A DNA stretch of 64,000 bases from Mesorhizobium escarrei (GCF_935825525.1 NZ_CAKXZT010000140.1:1-64000), one strand, 5' to 3'. Positions 51,830 to 61,639 are shown, numbered from the stretch's first letter. Notes: generated by a model from the letters alone, not told the origin. Numbers and translations: made by a program.

Positions 51830-54199
51830 TTAGAAACGGGACGATATGCCGAAGTTGAATTCCTGCACGTCGTCGGTGTCCTCCTTGAGGACCGGGACCG
51901 CATAGTCGATGCGGATCGGGCCAAAGGGCGACGCCCACATCAGACCGACGCCGACAGAAGCGCGCCACTGCATGTCGACCGTCGACTGATCGACCAGTGA
52001 AGAATCGATCTTGCTGCCATAGAGCGTCGCCGCATCGGCGAATACCGCGCCGCGCAGGCCGAAGCTTTCCGGAATGACCGGCATTGGGAACTGGGCTTCC
52101 GCCGAGGCATTGAAATAGGTGGTGCCACCAAGATGGTCGTCGGCGTCTTCATTGTCGACGGGACCGATGCCGCCATAGGCAAAGCCGCGGATCATGCGGT
52201 CGCTGCTCTGGAAATGGTCGAAGATGCGCAGATCGCCGGAGCCGTAACCCTGGATATGGCCAGCCCCGCCCGAAATCAAACCAACCAGATCGAGCTGCTC
52301 GGACAATGTCTGGTAGACGCTGCCACGCGCCGTCACCTTGACGAACTTGGCGTCGCCGCCGAGGCCGGCGAATTCCGTGGTGACGTTGGCGAAGATGCCT
52401 TCATGCGGGCTCTTCATGTCGTCGATGGTATTGTAGACCAGGCCGACACTGACCGACGACTTGAGCCACGGGCTTTCCTCGATGCCGTCCAGGATAGCCG
52501 TAGAAACCGTGCATTTGAGGGGATCGTAAGCGCCGTTGGTCTCGCAGTCTTCGTCGAGCTCGTACTTCTCCTGCGCGATATTGTACGCCAGCTGCGTCGA
52601 GATGTCGTCGGTGATCGGCAGGCCGAAGCGCACTGTCGCGCCTAGCGTCTCGCTCTGGTAGTCGTCGTATTCCCTGGTCCGGTTGAAGACATCGAAACCG
52701 GCGGCAATGCGCCGCCCAAGGAAATAGGGCTCGGTGAAGGAGAAGCTGTAGTCGCGCGAATTCTGGCCGCCGCCAGCCGAAATCTTGATGAACTGGCCGC
52801 GTCCGAGGAAGTTGCGCTCGGTGATCGATCCTTCGACGGATGGGCCTTCGGTGTCGCCGCCTGTCGAATAGCCGGCGCCGACCGAGAACTCGCCGGTCGA
52901 TTTCTCGACCACGTCGACCACCAGCACCACTTGGTCCGGCTCAGAGCCAGGCACGGTCGAAACCTCGACTTTCTCAAAATAATCGAGCGCTTCCAGCCGT
53001 TTCTTCGCGCGCTGGATGAGAACCTGGTTGAAGGCATCGCCCTCACTTACGTCGAATTCGCGGCGAATGACATAGTCGCGTGTCCGGTCGTTGCCGCGAA
53101 TTTCGATGCGCTCGACATAGGCCTTGGTGCCCTGGTCGATCGTATAGACCACTGAAATGGTGTGGTTCTCGAAATTGCGGTCGCCGCGCGGCGTCACCTG
53201 GGCGAAGGGATAGCCGGAACCGGCGACCCTCTCGGTCAATGCGATGATGGTGTCTTCGACGTCCTCGGCGTTGTAGACATCGCCCTTGTGGGTTTCAACC
53301 ACCGATTGCAGCGATGCGGGGTCGACCTCGGGGATCGTGCTCTCGACGCTGACGTCGCCGAATGTGTAGCGCTCGCCCTCCTGCACGGTGATGGTCACCG
53401 TGTATTTGTTGGTGGTTTCGTCGAGTTCGCCGACCGCGGAAATCACCTGGAAGTCGGCATAGCCGTGATTGTAATAGAAACGACGCAGCAACTCCTGGTC
53501 CGCGCGCAGCTTGTCTTCGTCATAGACGTCGTCGCGCAGCACGAACGACAGGATGGTCGAGCGCTTGGTCGAGATGACGTCGGACAGGCGGCGGCTCGAA
53601 TAGGCGCTGTTGCCGACGAAATTGATCGCGGCGATCTGCGTGCGGCCGCCTTCATTGATGTTGAAGATCACGTTCACGCGGTTGTCGCCGAGATCCATGA
53701 TCTGGGTGGTCACGGCGGCGTCGTCGCGGCCGATACGCCTGTAGGCGGCCTTGACCGCTTCGACATCGGCATCGAGCGCCTGCTGCGAGAACGTTCCACG
53801 CGGCTTCAACTGGACCGCGGCCGCAAGGGCGTTGTCCTTGAGCTTCTTGTTGCCCTGGAATAGCACCTGATTCACGACCTGATATTCGGAAACCTTGATG
53901 ACCAGCGTCGAACCGACCTGGTTGATCTGGACGTCAGAGAACAGCCCTGTGCCAAACAGCGCCTTGACCGCATCGTCGATATCGGAGCTGGAAAAGGGCT
54001 GGCCGGGCTTGATCGTAACGTAGTTGCGGATCGTGTCGGCGTCGACACGCTGATTGCCGCTGACTTCAACTCTTGAAACAACAGCGGCCTCGGCCGCCGA
54101 TGTGGCAACGAACTGCACTGCGACCGCACCCGGTACGACCAGAGCGGCGGACAGGGCCACCGCGGACGCGGCGCTCAGAAACTTGGATGCTGCCTTCAT
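51830..54199 (-). CDS. bamA: Outer-membrane assembly factor BamA
   Basis: A 789-residue precursor. A signal peptide (about 1-37) is followed by five POTRA domains (about 40-370) and a 16-strand barrel ending in the C-terminal aromatic signal GISSRF. The barrel lock motif region (VRGFAYGGIGP written here as MIRGFAYGGIGP) is present. It inserts beta-barrel proteins into the outer membrane. It lies between rseP and lpxD as in most alphaproteobacteria. The 217-base gap upstream has an inverted GGTTAA/TTAACC pair (54303-54325) that may belong to its promoter. Confidence 0.97.
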   Translation of the reverse strand: MKAASKFLSAASAVALSAALVVPGAVAVQFVATSAAEAAVVSRVEVSGNQRVDADTIRNYVTIKPGQPFSSSDIDDAVKALFGTGLFSDVQINQVGSTLVIKVSEYQVVNQVLFQGNKKLKDNALAAAVQLKPRGTFSQQALDADVEAVKAAYRRIGRDDAAVTTQIMDLGDNRVNVIFNINEGGRTQIAAINFVGNSAYSSRRLSDVISTKRSTILSFVLRDDVYDEDKLRADQELLRRFYYNHGYADFQVISAVGELDETTNKYTVTITVQEGERYTFGDVSVESTIPEVDPASLQSVVETHKGDVYNAEDVEDTIIALTERVAGSGYPFAQVTPRGDRNFENHTISVVYTIDQGTKAYVERIEIRGNDRTRDYVIRREFDVSEGDAFNQVLIQRAKKRLEALDYFEKVEVSTVPGSEPDQVVLVVDVVEKSTGEFSVGAGYSTGGDTEGPSVEGSITERNFLGRGQFIKISAGGGQNSRDYSFSFTEPYFLGRRIAAGFDVFNRTREYDDYQSETLGATVRFGLPITDDISTQLAYNIAQEKYELDEDCETNGAYDPLKCTVSTAILDGIEESPWLKSSVSVGLVYNTIDDMKSPHEGIFANVTTEFAGLGGDAKFVKVTARGSVYQTLSEQLDLVGLISGGAGHIQGYGSGDLRIFDHFQSSDRMIRGFAYGGIGPVDNEDADDHLGGTTYFNASAEAQFPMPVIPESFGLRGAVFADAATLYGSKIDSSLVDQSTVDMQWRASVGVGLMWASPFGPIRIDYAVPVLKEDTDDVQEFNFGISSRF

Positions 54200-54416
54200 C
54201 GGGCTTTTGTACCTTTTCTCGAAGTCCCCACGGCGAGAAAACCGGACGTGCGGTAATTTCCCCTACCGTATTAACCGGATTTTCCCTACACGCAAGGCTC
54301 CTGGTTAATTTGTATTTACTTAACCGAATTGCGTGGCTTTCGCGTCACGCATATCCCCACGCATGGTAAACGGCGTCTCAACATTGGCTGTTCTGAAGCC
54401 AAATTTCTTCATGATT

Positions 54417-55559
54417 TCAGCATCCAAACAGATCGTTCCAGAAAACAAAGCCCATGAAGGCCAAGACGAGAAGCAGGCCGACCCTGTAGCCCAACTCCAT
54501 CATCCGTTCCGACACCGGCCGCCGAATGACGGCCTCCACGCCGTAGAACAGGAGATGGCCGCCGTCGAGGGGCGGAATCGGCAAAAGGTTCAGAATACCG
54601 ATCCCGACCGACAACAGGGCAACAAGTTGCACAAGCCAGTCGAAGCCGAGTTTTGCCGCCTGGCCCGACATTTTTGCGATCTTGATCGGGCCGCCCAGCT
54701 GGCATTTGTCTTCGCGACCGACAACAAAACGCTGCAGGAACTGACCGGTGCGCTGAATGATGTATCCCGTCTCCTCGACCGCCGCCCCTACCGCTCCGAC
54801 CGGGTTGTAAGTGATCAGCCTGGGCTGGCCGAATTCCTGGTTGTTGACGACGCCGATCACGGCCACCTTGACCTTGTTGCCCAGGCCGTCTTGCTGCTCC
54901 ATCAATTCCGGCGTCGCCGTAACGGTGATCTCCTTGCCGTCGCGCAGCATGACGAATGTGATGGGGTCGCCACCGCGGCCCGAGACCCGGCGCTGGACGT
55001 CGGCGAAGGTCTGGACCTTGCTGCCGTCGACGCTGACGAATCGGTCGCCAGGCAGGATGCCGGCCCTGGCCGCTGGGCTGCCCGCGGTTACTTCAGCCAC
55101 CATTGGCTCCAGCACGGGGCGGCCATAGGCGGCAAACAGCACCGCAAAGACGGCGATCGTCAGCAGAAAATTGAACAGCGGGCCGGCCACCACAGTTGCC
55201 GCGCGCTTCCAGACCGGCTGCGTGTGAAAAGCGACCTTGCGTTCGGCAGCCGTCAGCGTTTCGATCTCCTCCGAGCTGGGCTGGCTCGAGGTGGCGTTCA
55301 TGTCGCCGACGAATTTGACGTAGCCGCCGAGTGGTATGGCGCAGAGTTTCCAGCGCGTGCCATGGCTGTCATTGAAGCCGAAGAGTTCCGGGCCGAAGCC
55401 GATCGAAAAGACTTTCACGCCGATGCCGCACCAGCGGCCGACGAGATAATGGCCCATCTCGTGGACGAACACGACTACGGTCAGCACGAACAGGAAAGGC
55501 ACCAGCGTGCCGAGGACAAAGCCTTCCGTGCTGAAAACCGCGTGAAGAATCTCGTTCAA
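54417..55559 (-). CDS. rseP: Site-2 intramembrane metalloprotease RseP/MmpA
   Basis: A 380-residue membrane protease. HEMGH (residues 33-37) in the first helix binds zinc and NLLPIPPLDGGHLLFY near the C-terminus supplies the Asp ligand. One PDZ domain (about 125-200) lies in the periplasm. It cleaves membrane-anchored anti-sigma factors and signal-peptide remnants. Gene order cdsA-rseP-bamA is conserved. Confidence 0.95.
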   Translation of the reverse strand: MNEILHAVFSTEGFVLGTLVPFLFVLTVVVFVHEMGHYLVGRWCGIGVKVFSIGFGPELFGFNDSHGTRWKLCAIPLGGYVKFVGDMNATSSQPSSEEIETLTAAERKVAFHTQPVWKRAATVVAGPLFNFLLTIAVFAVLFAAYGRPVLEPMVAEVTAGSPAARAGILPGDRFVSVDGSKVQTFADVQRRVSGRGGDPITFVMLRDGKEITVTATPELMEQQDGLGNKVKVAVIGVVNNQEFGQPRLITYNPVGAVGAAVEETGYIIQRTGQFLQRFVVGREDKCQLGGPIKIAKMSGQAAKLGFDWLVQLVALLSVGIGILNLLPIPPLDGGHLLFYGVEAVIRRPVSERMMELGYRVGLLLVLAFMGFVFWNDLFGC

Positions 55560-55675
55560 CTCATGTCCTCAAAATTCGTCCGCAGCACGGTGGTACCGCG
55601 ACTGTGGCATCAATCCAGGCGAATCCATGGCGCATCCTGCGCAGGTCAAGAAACCAGGCCCGGAATCAATGCCGA

Positions 55676-56506
55676 TCAAGCTGGAAACAGCCCCTGTGCC
55701 GGATGGTCGGCGGTCGCCGAAATCCAGCCGATGACGTACAGGGCGAACGCCGCCGCGACAAGCCCGTCGACCCGGTCCATGACGCCGCCATGGCCCGGTA
55801 TCAGCGTGCCCGAATCCTTGCGGTTGTGGCGCCGCTTCACCCATGATTCGAAAAGGTCGCCAGCCTGGGACACGAGCGAAAGCACCAGCGCGACGACGCC
55901 GAGCGCTACGAGATTGCCGGCTCCGGCCGCCGCGGCCAAAAGCAGCCCGGCAACCACGCCGCCGACGGCGCCGCCGAGAGCCCCGCTCTGCGTCTTGCCT
56001 GGTGAGATAGACGGCGCCAGCTTCGGCCCGCCGACAGCGCGGCCGACAAAATAGGCTGCTATGTCGGTCGCCCAAACCACGGCGAACAGGAAGAGAATGG
56101 CAATGAGGCCGGGATGGTCGCCGTCACGCAAAAGAGCAAGCGACAGGCCGGAAATGGCGGCATAGGCAAGGCCGGACGCGTCCCACTGTCCCGCGTGGCG
56201 GATCGAAGGCTCGCGCATCGAAGCCACGACCACGGTGACAACGACCATCACCGCCACAAGCAGCAACAGCCAAGACGCCGGCAGGCCGGCGACCAAGGCG
56301 CCGACGAAAATCAGAAGCAGCGCTTCCGGCAGAAGACCAAGACCCGTGGCGGCGACCGGGCGGCACATTCGCGTCCATTCGTAGAAGATCAGGACCGTCA
56401 TGGCGGCGCAAAGCAGTCGGAAGGGCAGTCCGCCGAGCCAGGTCAGGCCGAGCGTGACGACCGCAAGCACGACGGCAGAAATAACCCGAAGCTGGAGGTT
56501 GCTCAT
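55676..56506 (-). CDS. cdsA: Phosphatidate cytidylyltransferase
   Basis: A 276-residue protein with eight or so membrane helices and the C-terminal CTP-transferase signature SQAGDLFESWVKRRHNRKDS (SxxGDLxxSxxKRxxxxKD), followed by the GHGGVMDRVDG block. It makes CDP-diacylglycerol from phosphatidate and CTP. The ATG overlaps the uppS stop by four bases. CTP supply comes from pyrG in the same window. Confidence 0.95.
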   Translation of the reverse strand: MSNLQLRVISAVVLAVVTLGLTWLGGLPFRLLCAAMTVLIFYEWTRMCRPVAATGLGLLPEALLLIFVGALVAGLPASWLLLLVAVMVVVTVVVASMREPSIRHAGQWDASGLAYAAISGLSLALLRDGDHPGLIAILFLFAVVWATDIAAYFVGRAVGGPKLAPSISPGKTQSGALGGAVGGVVAGLLLAAAAGAGNLVALGVVALVLSLVSQAGDLFESWVKRRHNRKDSGTLIPGHGGVMDRVDGLVAAAFALYVIGWISATADHPAQGLFPA

Positions 56507-57234
56507 CCCTTGGCTGTCACGGCGACGTCTTCGGCTCCAAGCCCGCCGAAACGGCGCTCGCGACCGGCAAAGTCGCGCAATGCGTCAGCCAACTGCTCGC
56601 GGCTGAAATCGGGCCAGTAGCAAGGCAGGAATACAAGCTCGCTATAAGCCGCTTGCCACAGAAGGAAATTCGACAGCCTGAGCTCGCCGCTGGTGCGGAT
56701 GACCAGTTCCGGATCCGGAATACCCTGGGTGTCGAGAGAGCCGGCAAAGGATTCGGCCGTGATCGCCTCGCTGTCGAGCTCGCCGCGCGCCACCGCCGCG
56801 GCAAGCTTGCGCGCGGTGCGCACGATCTCGTCGCGTCCGCCATAGTTGAAAGCGATGACCAGGGTCAGCGCGTCGTTGCGGACGGTCAGCGTTTCAGCCT
56901 CTTCAAGCAGGGTCCTGATGTCAGGCTGCAGCCCTGCCCTGTCGCCGATGATCCTGACCCGCACGCCATTCTGGTGAAGCTCGGCGAGATCGCGGCGGAT
57001 GAAGATTTTCAACAGGCCCATCAGGTCGCTGACTTCGGACTTCGGCCGCGACCAGTTTTCCGACGAGAAGGCGTAGACGGTCAGGAACGAGATGCCAAGG
57101 CCAGGAGCGGCGCGCACCGTGTTGCGCAGCGCCTCGACGCCGGCACGATGGCCGGCAAGCCGTGGCAGGCCGCGCGCCTTGGCCCAGCGTCCGTTTCCGT
57201 CCATGATGATCGCGACATGCGCGGGGCTTGTCAT
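56503..57234 (-). CDS. uppS: Undecaprenyl diphosphate synthase
   Basis: A 243-residue cis-prenyltransferase. MDGNGRWA (11-18, catalytic D12), FSSENWSRP and the C-terminal RTSGELRLSNFLLWQ are diagnostic. It builds the C55 carrier lipid used by peptidoglycan, lipopolysaccharide and the phosphoglycosyltransferase encoded at 10553. Coupled to cdsA downstream and 29 bases after frr. Confidence 0.96.
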   Translation of the reverse strand: MTSPAHVAIIMDGNGRWAKARGLPRLAGHRAGVEALRNTVRAAPGLGISFLTVYAFSSENWSRPKSEVSDLMGLLKIFIRRDLAELHQNGVRVRIIGDRAGLQPDIRTLLEEAETLTVRNDALTLVIAFNYGGRDEIVRTARKLAAAVARGELDSEAITAESFAGSLDTQGIPDPELVIRTSGELRLSNFLLWQAAYSELVFLPCYWPDFSREQLADALRDFAGRERRFGGLGAEDVAVTAKG

Positions 57235-57263
57235 AGTCTCGCTTTCGGGTCGGTCACCTACCC

Positions 57264-57818
57264 TTAAACCTGCATGATTTCAGCTTCCTTATCGGAAAGC
57301 AGATGGTCGATGGTGCCGATCATCTCGTCGGTGAGCTTTTGGACCTGGTCGGACCGCTTGCGATGATCGTCCTCGCTGATATCGCCGTCCTTTTCCGCCT
57401 TTTTGAGAAACTCCATGCCGTCCCGGCGCACGTGGCGCACGGCGATGCGCGCATTCTCGGCATAACCATGCGAGATCTTGACCAGCTCCTTGCGGCGCTG
57501 TTCGTTCAGCTCGGGCAGCGGAATTCTGAGATTGGTGCCGTCGACGATCGGATTGAAGCCGAGATTGGATTCGCGGATGGCGCGATCGACCGCACCGACC
57601 ATCGACTTGTCCCAGACCGAAACCGAAATCATGCGCGGCTCCGGCACCGACACGTTTGCCACCTGGTTGATCGGCATCGTGGTGCCATAGGCCTGCACCT
57701 GGATCGCGTCGAGCAGGTTGCTCGACGCGCGGCCGGTCCGCAGCGAAGCTAGATCGTGCTTGAACGCAGCAATCGCCCCGTCCATGCGTCGTTTGAGATC
57801 ATCGTATTCGCCACTCAT
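57264..57818 (-). CDS. frr: Ribosome recycling factor
   Basis: A 184-residue protein starting MSGEYDDLKRRMDG; GAGGAG is better spaced to this ATG than to the one directly before it. LRTGRASSNLLD and the C-terminal DEMIGTIDHLL helix match the family. With EF-G it splits the post-termination ribosome. Conserved position between pyrH and uppS. Confidence 0.96.
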   Translation of the reverse strand: MSGEYDDLKRRMDGAIAAFKHDLASLRTGRASSNLLDAIQVQAYGTTMPINQVANVSVPEPRMISVSVWDKSMVGAVDRAIRESNLGFNPIVDGTNLRIPLPELNEQRRKELVKISHGYAENARIAVRHVRRDGMEFLKKAEKDGDISEDDHRKRSDQVQKLTDEMIGTIDHLLSDKEAEIMQV

Positions 57819-57876
57819 CATCGTCTCCTCGACCCGTTAGCCGGGTTCACTTCAGGGTAACTCGCATTCAAGCCTC

Positions 57877-57941
57877 GATCCGAAAACCGGTTCCCGTTTT
57901 CGCCTACGGGAAACCTTCGGTTTCGGGGAACGGGCTCCCGA
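57877..57941. repeat. Palindrome-rich element in the pyrH-frr gap
   Basis: CGAAAAC at 57881-57887 pairs with GTTTTCG at 57896-57902, and GGTTCCCG pairs loosely with CGGGAAACC just beyond. The element abuts the pyrH stop codon. It resembles other dispersed Mesorhizobium palindromes and may set the relative levels of pyrH and frr. Confidence 0.55.
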
Positions 57942-58664
57942 TCAGTCGTCCGTGACGACCGTGCAACGGCCGCCGCCCCTCAGAATATCACCGAAACCAC
58001 CCTTCTCGTGGATCGAATAGACGATTATCGGGATGTTGTTTTCGCGCGCAAGTGCAATCGCGGCCGTATCCATGATCGAAAGACCGCGTTTTATGACTTC
58101 GCCATGGCTGATGCGCTCGAAGCGGGTCGCATTCGGGTCCTTCTTCGGATCGGCGGAATAGACGCCGTCGACCTGGGTGCCCTTGAACAGCGCGTCGGCG
58201 CCTATTTCCGCCGCGCGCAGCGCCGCGGCCGAATCGGTGGTGAAGAACGGATTGCCAGTGCCGCCGGCAAAGATGACGACCTTGCCCTGGTTCATGTAGG
58301 CGGTCGCCTGGCGCTGCGAAAAGCTCTCGCAAAGCTCAGGCATGGCGATTGCAGACAGCACCACTGCGTCGACGCCGATCTTGTTCAGCGAGGTGCGCAG
58401 CGCCAGCGAATTGATGACCGTAGCGAGCATGCCCATATGGTCGCCGGTGACGCGATCTCCGCCCTTGGAGGCAACGGCCACGCCGCGAAAGATGTTGCCG
58501 CCGCCGATGACGACCCCGACCTCGATGCCAAGGGTACGTGCCTCGGCGATGTCGGCGGCGATGCGATCGACCACCGACACATCGATGCCGAAATGCTGCT
58601 CACCCATCAGCGCTTCGCCCGACGCTTTCAGCAAGACACGTCGGTAGAGGGGCTTCACCGTCAT
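57942..58664 (-). CDS. pyrH: UMP kinase
   Basis: A 240-residue amino-acid-kinase-fold enzyme starting MTVKPLYRRVLLKASGEAL, with GAGGA upstream of ATG 58664. VIGGGNIFRG and the GTGNPFFTTDSAA and DGVYSADPKKD blocks bind UMP and ATP. It phosphorylates UMP to UDP, the step before pyrG in CTP supply. The longer frame to 58769 is unlike the family. Confidence 0.96.
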   Translation of the reverse strand: MTVKPLYRRVLLKASGEALMGEQHFGIDVSVVDRIAADIAEARTLGIEVGVVIGGGNIFRGVAVASKGGDRVTGDHMGMLATVINSLALRTSLNKIGVDAVVLSAIAMPELCESFSQRQATAYMNQGKVVIFAGGTGNPFFTTDSAAALRAAEIGADALFKGTQVDGVYSADPKKDPNATRFERISHGEVIKRGLSIMDTAAIALARENNIPIIVYSIHEKGGFGDILRGGGRCTVVTDD

Positions 58665-59009
58665 CTGGTCCTCATCAATATGCGTGTGACGCGCCCGGGG
58701 CGGCTTCCCCGCGCAGGCGCTGCCCCGAAACATTGGCGTTCCGATACACGAAGGGCGCCGCGATGTCACGCGGCGCCGGAACCGGTAAACGCTCTTCCAG
58801 CCATTGGCTTACACCGGCAAATGCAACTTTCACGGGTACATCCTTGGATGAGCCATGAGCAGATCCAGGCATGAGCAGATCCGGGCGTGAGCAGATGGCC
58901 AGCCGGCCTGTCGCCGAAGCCTGGCCTTCATCGATACCGCGCAAGAAATCGGCCGGGCATCCACGCGGACAACCGGCCGTAAAGTCTTTTCAGAAAGATA
59001 GAGTGCGTT
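58665..59009. other. tsf-pyrH gap with a tandem repeat; no clear gene
   Basis: This 345-base gap contains a 16-base tandem repeat, ATGAGCAGATCC(A/G)GGC, at 58855-58870 and 58871-58886 with a partial third copy to about 58898. An 89-codon minus-strand frame (58675-58944) spans it but shows no family likeness and no ribosome site. A promoter for pyrH may lie here. Confidence 0.5.
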
Positions 59010-59933
59010 TTACTTCTTGACCGCCGCCGCGACTTCCGCCGCAAAATCGGTCTCGTCCTTTTCGATGCCCTCGCCGAGCGCGAAGCGCAGGTAGGCAGTG
59101 ATCTTGGCCGGTGCGCCGATTTCCTTCTCGGCATCCTGCAGCGCCTTCTCGACGGTGATGTCAGGATTGAGCACGAAAGCCTGCTTGAGCAGCACGACTT
59201 CTTCGTAGAACTTGCGCAGGCGGCCCTCGACCATCTTTTCGATGATCGCTTCCGGCTTGCCGGACTGACGTGCCTGATCGGCGAAGATCGCCTTCTCGCG
59301 CTCGACCGCGGCCGGATCGAGTTCTTCCGTGGTCAGCGCCATCGGGTTGGTGGCGGCGACATGCATGGCGACCTGACGCGCAAAGGCGTTGGCGGGCTGC
59401 GCGTTGCCAGACGTCTCGATGGCGACCAGCACGCCGAGCTTGCCAAGGCCGTCGGCAACCGCATTGTGGACGTAGGTTGCGACGGCGCCCTGCTCGACGG
59501 TGAGCTTGGCCGACCGGCGGAAGCCAAGATTCTCACCAATGGTGCCGACAGCGTCCTTGATGGTGTCGGCAACCGACTTGTCGGAACCCGGATACGGTGC
59601 GGTTGCGACGGCCTCGGTCTTGCCGCCATAGGCGAGCGCCACCTTGGCGACGTTGGCGACGATCTCCTGGAAGGCAGCGTTGCGGGCAACGAAGTCGGTC
59701 TCGGAATTGACCTCGACGACCGCCGCCTCACGCACGCCGGAATCGACGCCGATGAGGCCTTCGGCCGCGGTACGGCCGGCCTTCTTGTCGGCCTTGGAGA
59801 TGCCCTTCTTGCGCAGCCAGTCGACGGCCTCTTCCATGTTGCCGTTGGTCTCGTTCAACGCCATCTTGCAGTCCATCATGCCCGCGCCGGTCAAGTCGCG
59901 GAGTTCTTTGACCTGTGCAGCCGAAATGCTCAT
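59010..59933 (-). CDS. tsf: Elongation factor Ts
   Basis: A 307-residue protein starting MSISAAQVKELRDLTGAGMMDCK, the usual EF-Ts UBA-like N-terminus; SETDFVARN is the conserved Tu-binding loop. It recycles EF-Tu by GDP release. It lies 117 bases after rpsB with a hairpin between, the typical rpsB-tsf operon with an attenuating structure. Confidence 0.97.
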   Translation of the reverse strand: MSISAAQVKELRDLTGAGMMDCKMALNETNGNMEEAVDWLRKKGISKADKKAGRTAAEGLIGVDSGVREAAVVEVNSETDFVARNAAFQEIVANVAKVALAYGGKTEAVATAPYPGSDKSVADTIKDAVGTIGENLGFRRSAKLTVEQGAVATYVHNAVADGLGKLGVLVAIETSGNAQPANAFARQVAMHVAATNPMALTTEELDPAAVEREKAIFADQARQSGKPEAIIEKMVEGRLRKFYEEVVLLKQAFVLNPDITVEKALQDAEKEIGAPAKITAYLRFALGEGIEKDETDFAAEVAAAVKK

Positions 59934-60026
59934 TGTCGCCTCTTTGTTTAAAATGCACCGACGCACCACCGGTCCTCGATGATGCGCCTGGCGCCAGCGC
60001 TTAGCGCGCCAAAATATGAGAAAGAT

Positions 60027-60046
60027 GAAGGCCGAAACCGGCCTTC
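60027..60046 (-). terminator. Hairpin between rpsB and tsf
   Basis: GAAGGCCG-AAAC-CGGCCTTC forms an 8-bp stem with a 4-base loop four bases past the rpsB stop. The following minus-strand bases are only moderately T-rich, so it probably lets some transcripts read on into tsf. Confidence 0.65.
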
Positions 60047-60050
60047 GCTG

Positions 60051-60848
60051 TTACGCTTCCGGTGTCTGGGCGGCCGGTGTCTCGGCGGTCGGCGTCGGCT
60101 CGAGTGCCGGCTCGATCGGAGCCTCGGCCAACGCGCCGACGTCGACGCCAAGCGCGCCCTGCTGGCGAGCGATGCCGTCGATTGCAGCCTTGGCGATCAG
60201 ATCGCAATAGAGCTGGATGGCGCGGGCCGCGTCGTCATTGCCCGGAATCGGGAAATCGATCTTGTCCGGGTCGCAGTTGGAATCGATGATGGCGACGACC
60301 GGGATGCCGAGACGCTTGGCCTCGAGGATGGCGATCGCTTCCTTGTTGGTGTCGATCACGAACATCAGGTCGGGCGTCGAGCCCATGTCCTTGATGCCGC
60401 CCAGCGCCTTGTCGAGCTTCTCGCGCTCGCGGTCGAGGTTGAGGCGCTCCTTCTTGGTGAGCCCCTGGGCCTCGCCGGCCAGCATCTCGTCAAGCTTGCG
60501 CAAGCGCTGGATGGAGTTCGAGATCGTCTTCCAGTTGGTCATCATGCCGCCGAGCCAGCGGGAGTTGACATAGTATTGGGCCGAGCGCTGTGCGGCGTCG
60601 GCAACGATATCGGACGCCTGGCGCTTGGTGCCGACGAACAGCACGCGGCCACCCTTGGCGACGGTGTCGGAAACCTGCTTCAGCGCCTGGTGCAGCAGCG
60701 GCACCGTCTGCGAGAGGTCGATGATGTGGATGTTGTTGCGAGCGCCATAGATATAGGGCGCCATCTTCGGGTTCCAGCGGTGGGTCTGGTGGCCGAAGTG
60801 AATTCCAGCTTCCAAAAGCTGGCGCATGCTGAAATCAGGCAGAGCCAT
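60051..60848 (-). CDS. rpsB: 30S ribosomal protein S2
   Basis: A 265-residue protein starting MALPDFSMRQLLEAGIHFGHQ, the standard S2 N-terminus, with FGHQTHRWNPKMAPYIYG and GGMMTNWKT following. The C-terminal tail is Ala/Glu/Pro/Thr-rich and longer than in E. coli (241 residues), as in other rhizobia. AAAGGAAA lies upstream of the ATG. The 170-base leader is long enough for a regulatory RNA binding S2, but no known motif was recognised. Confidence 0.97.
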   Translation of the reverse strand: MALPDFSMRQLLEAGIHFGHQTHRWNPKMAPYIYGARNNIHIIDLSQTVPLLHQALKQVSDTVAKGGRVLFVGTKRQASDIVADAAQRSAQYYVNSRWLGGMMTNWKTISNSIQRLRKLDEMLAGEAQGLTKKERLNLDREREKLDKALGGIKDMGSTPDLMFVIDTNKEAIAILEAKRLGIPVVAIIDSNCDPDKIDFPIPGNDDAARAIQLYCDLIAKAAIDGIARQQGALGVDVGALAEAPIEPALEPTPTAETPAAQTPEA

Positions 60849-61025
60849 TGTTATTTCCTTTTCCGGTTAGCCTCCACGGACACAGGCATTTCTGGACTTT
60901 GTCCTCGAACGCCACCGGAGGTTTCAGCCGGATTTCTCCCGGGCAGACACCAAAGTCCGTGTGTGGAATGAGCGCGCATATAGAGGGGTTGCGCGGCAAA
61001 CGCAAGCGCTGCGGTGTCCTGCGGC

Positions 61026-61639
61026 TCAACGTGCGGCGATCAGCGCACCGGTGCTGATCATGGCGCCACCGGCGAACCTGTTCATCAAGCGCATCCGCCT
61101 TGGCGTCTTGAACCAGCTTGCAGCCTGCCCGGCAAGCACCGCATAGACGCCCATGGTGATCATGTTGACGCCGATCACGACCGCAACCACGAGCAGCCCC
61201 TCGGCGAAGCTCATTGTGTTGAGATCGAGGATCAACGGCATGATGGAGGCGTGGAACAGGATCGCCTTGGGGTTGCCCAGCGCGATGGAGATGCCGAGGA
61301 AAAAAGATCGAGATAGTCTTGCCTGCGTTGCCTGCAGTTCATCTGATCGCGCGGAAGCCGATCGCCACATTCCGATGCCAAGAAACATCAGATAGGCAGC
61401 ACCCGCATATTTCAGGATGAGAAAACCCCCCATTCGAAGGTCTGTGCCAGCGCCACGAGACCGAGCAACGCCAAAGTCACCAGCACCGCGTCGCCAGCGG
61501 CGATGCCGAGCCCAGCCAGGAAAGCGCGAACGAACCCGCGCGAGACGCCGTTGGCGATGACCGTGAACATCGCCGGGCCAGGCGTCGCGGCGGCAAATGT
61601 GATCGCGGCGCAATAAGCTAGAAATGCCGCCAATGTCAT
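61026..61639 (-). pseudogene. LysE/RhtB-family amino-acid exporter with a frameshift in a G run
   Basis: The first frame (from ATG 61639) reads AITFAAATPGPAMFTVIANG, GIAAGDAVLVTLALLGL and stops after FEWGVFSS at 61412. The second frame picks up at MGGFLILKYAGAAYLMFLGI and ends normally at 61026. The switch lies at a run of six G (minus strand; C run at 61426-61431). The joined protein is the standard about 205-residue, six-helix exporter. Adding or dropping one G would restore it, so base-calling error or slippage is as likely as decay. Start overlaps the DUF4031 stop. Confidence 0.82.

Noticed and set aside
54333..56054. 573-codon + strand frame
   Set aside because: Antisense to rseP and cdsA; no domain.
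58675..58944. 89-codon frame between tsf and pyrH
   Set aside because: Spans a tandem repeat, has no ribosome site and no likeness; kept only as intergenic content.
60849..61025. Known S2 leader or riboswitch
   Set aside because: The leader is long, but no recognised consensus structure could be identified by eye.
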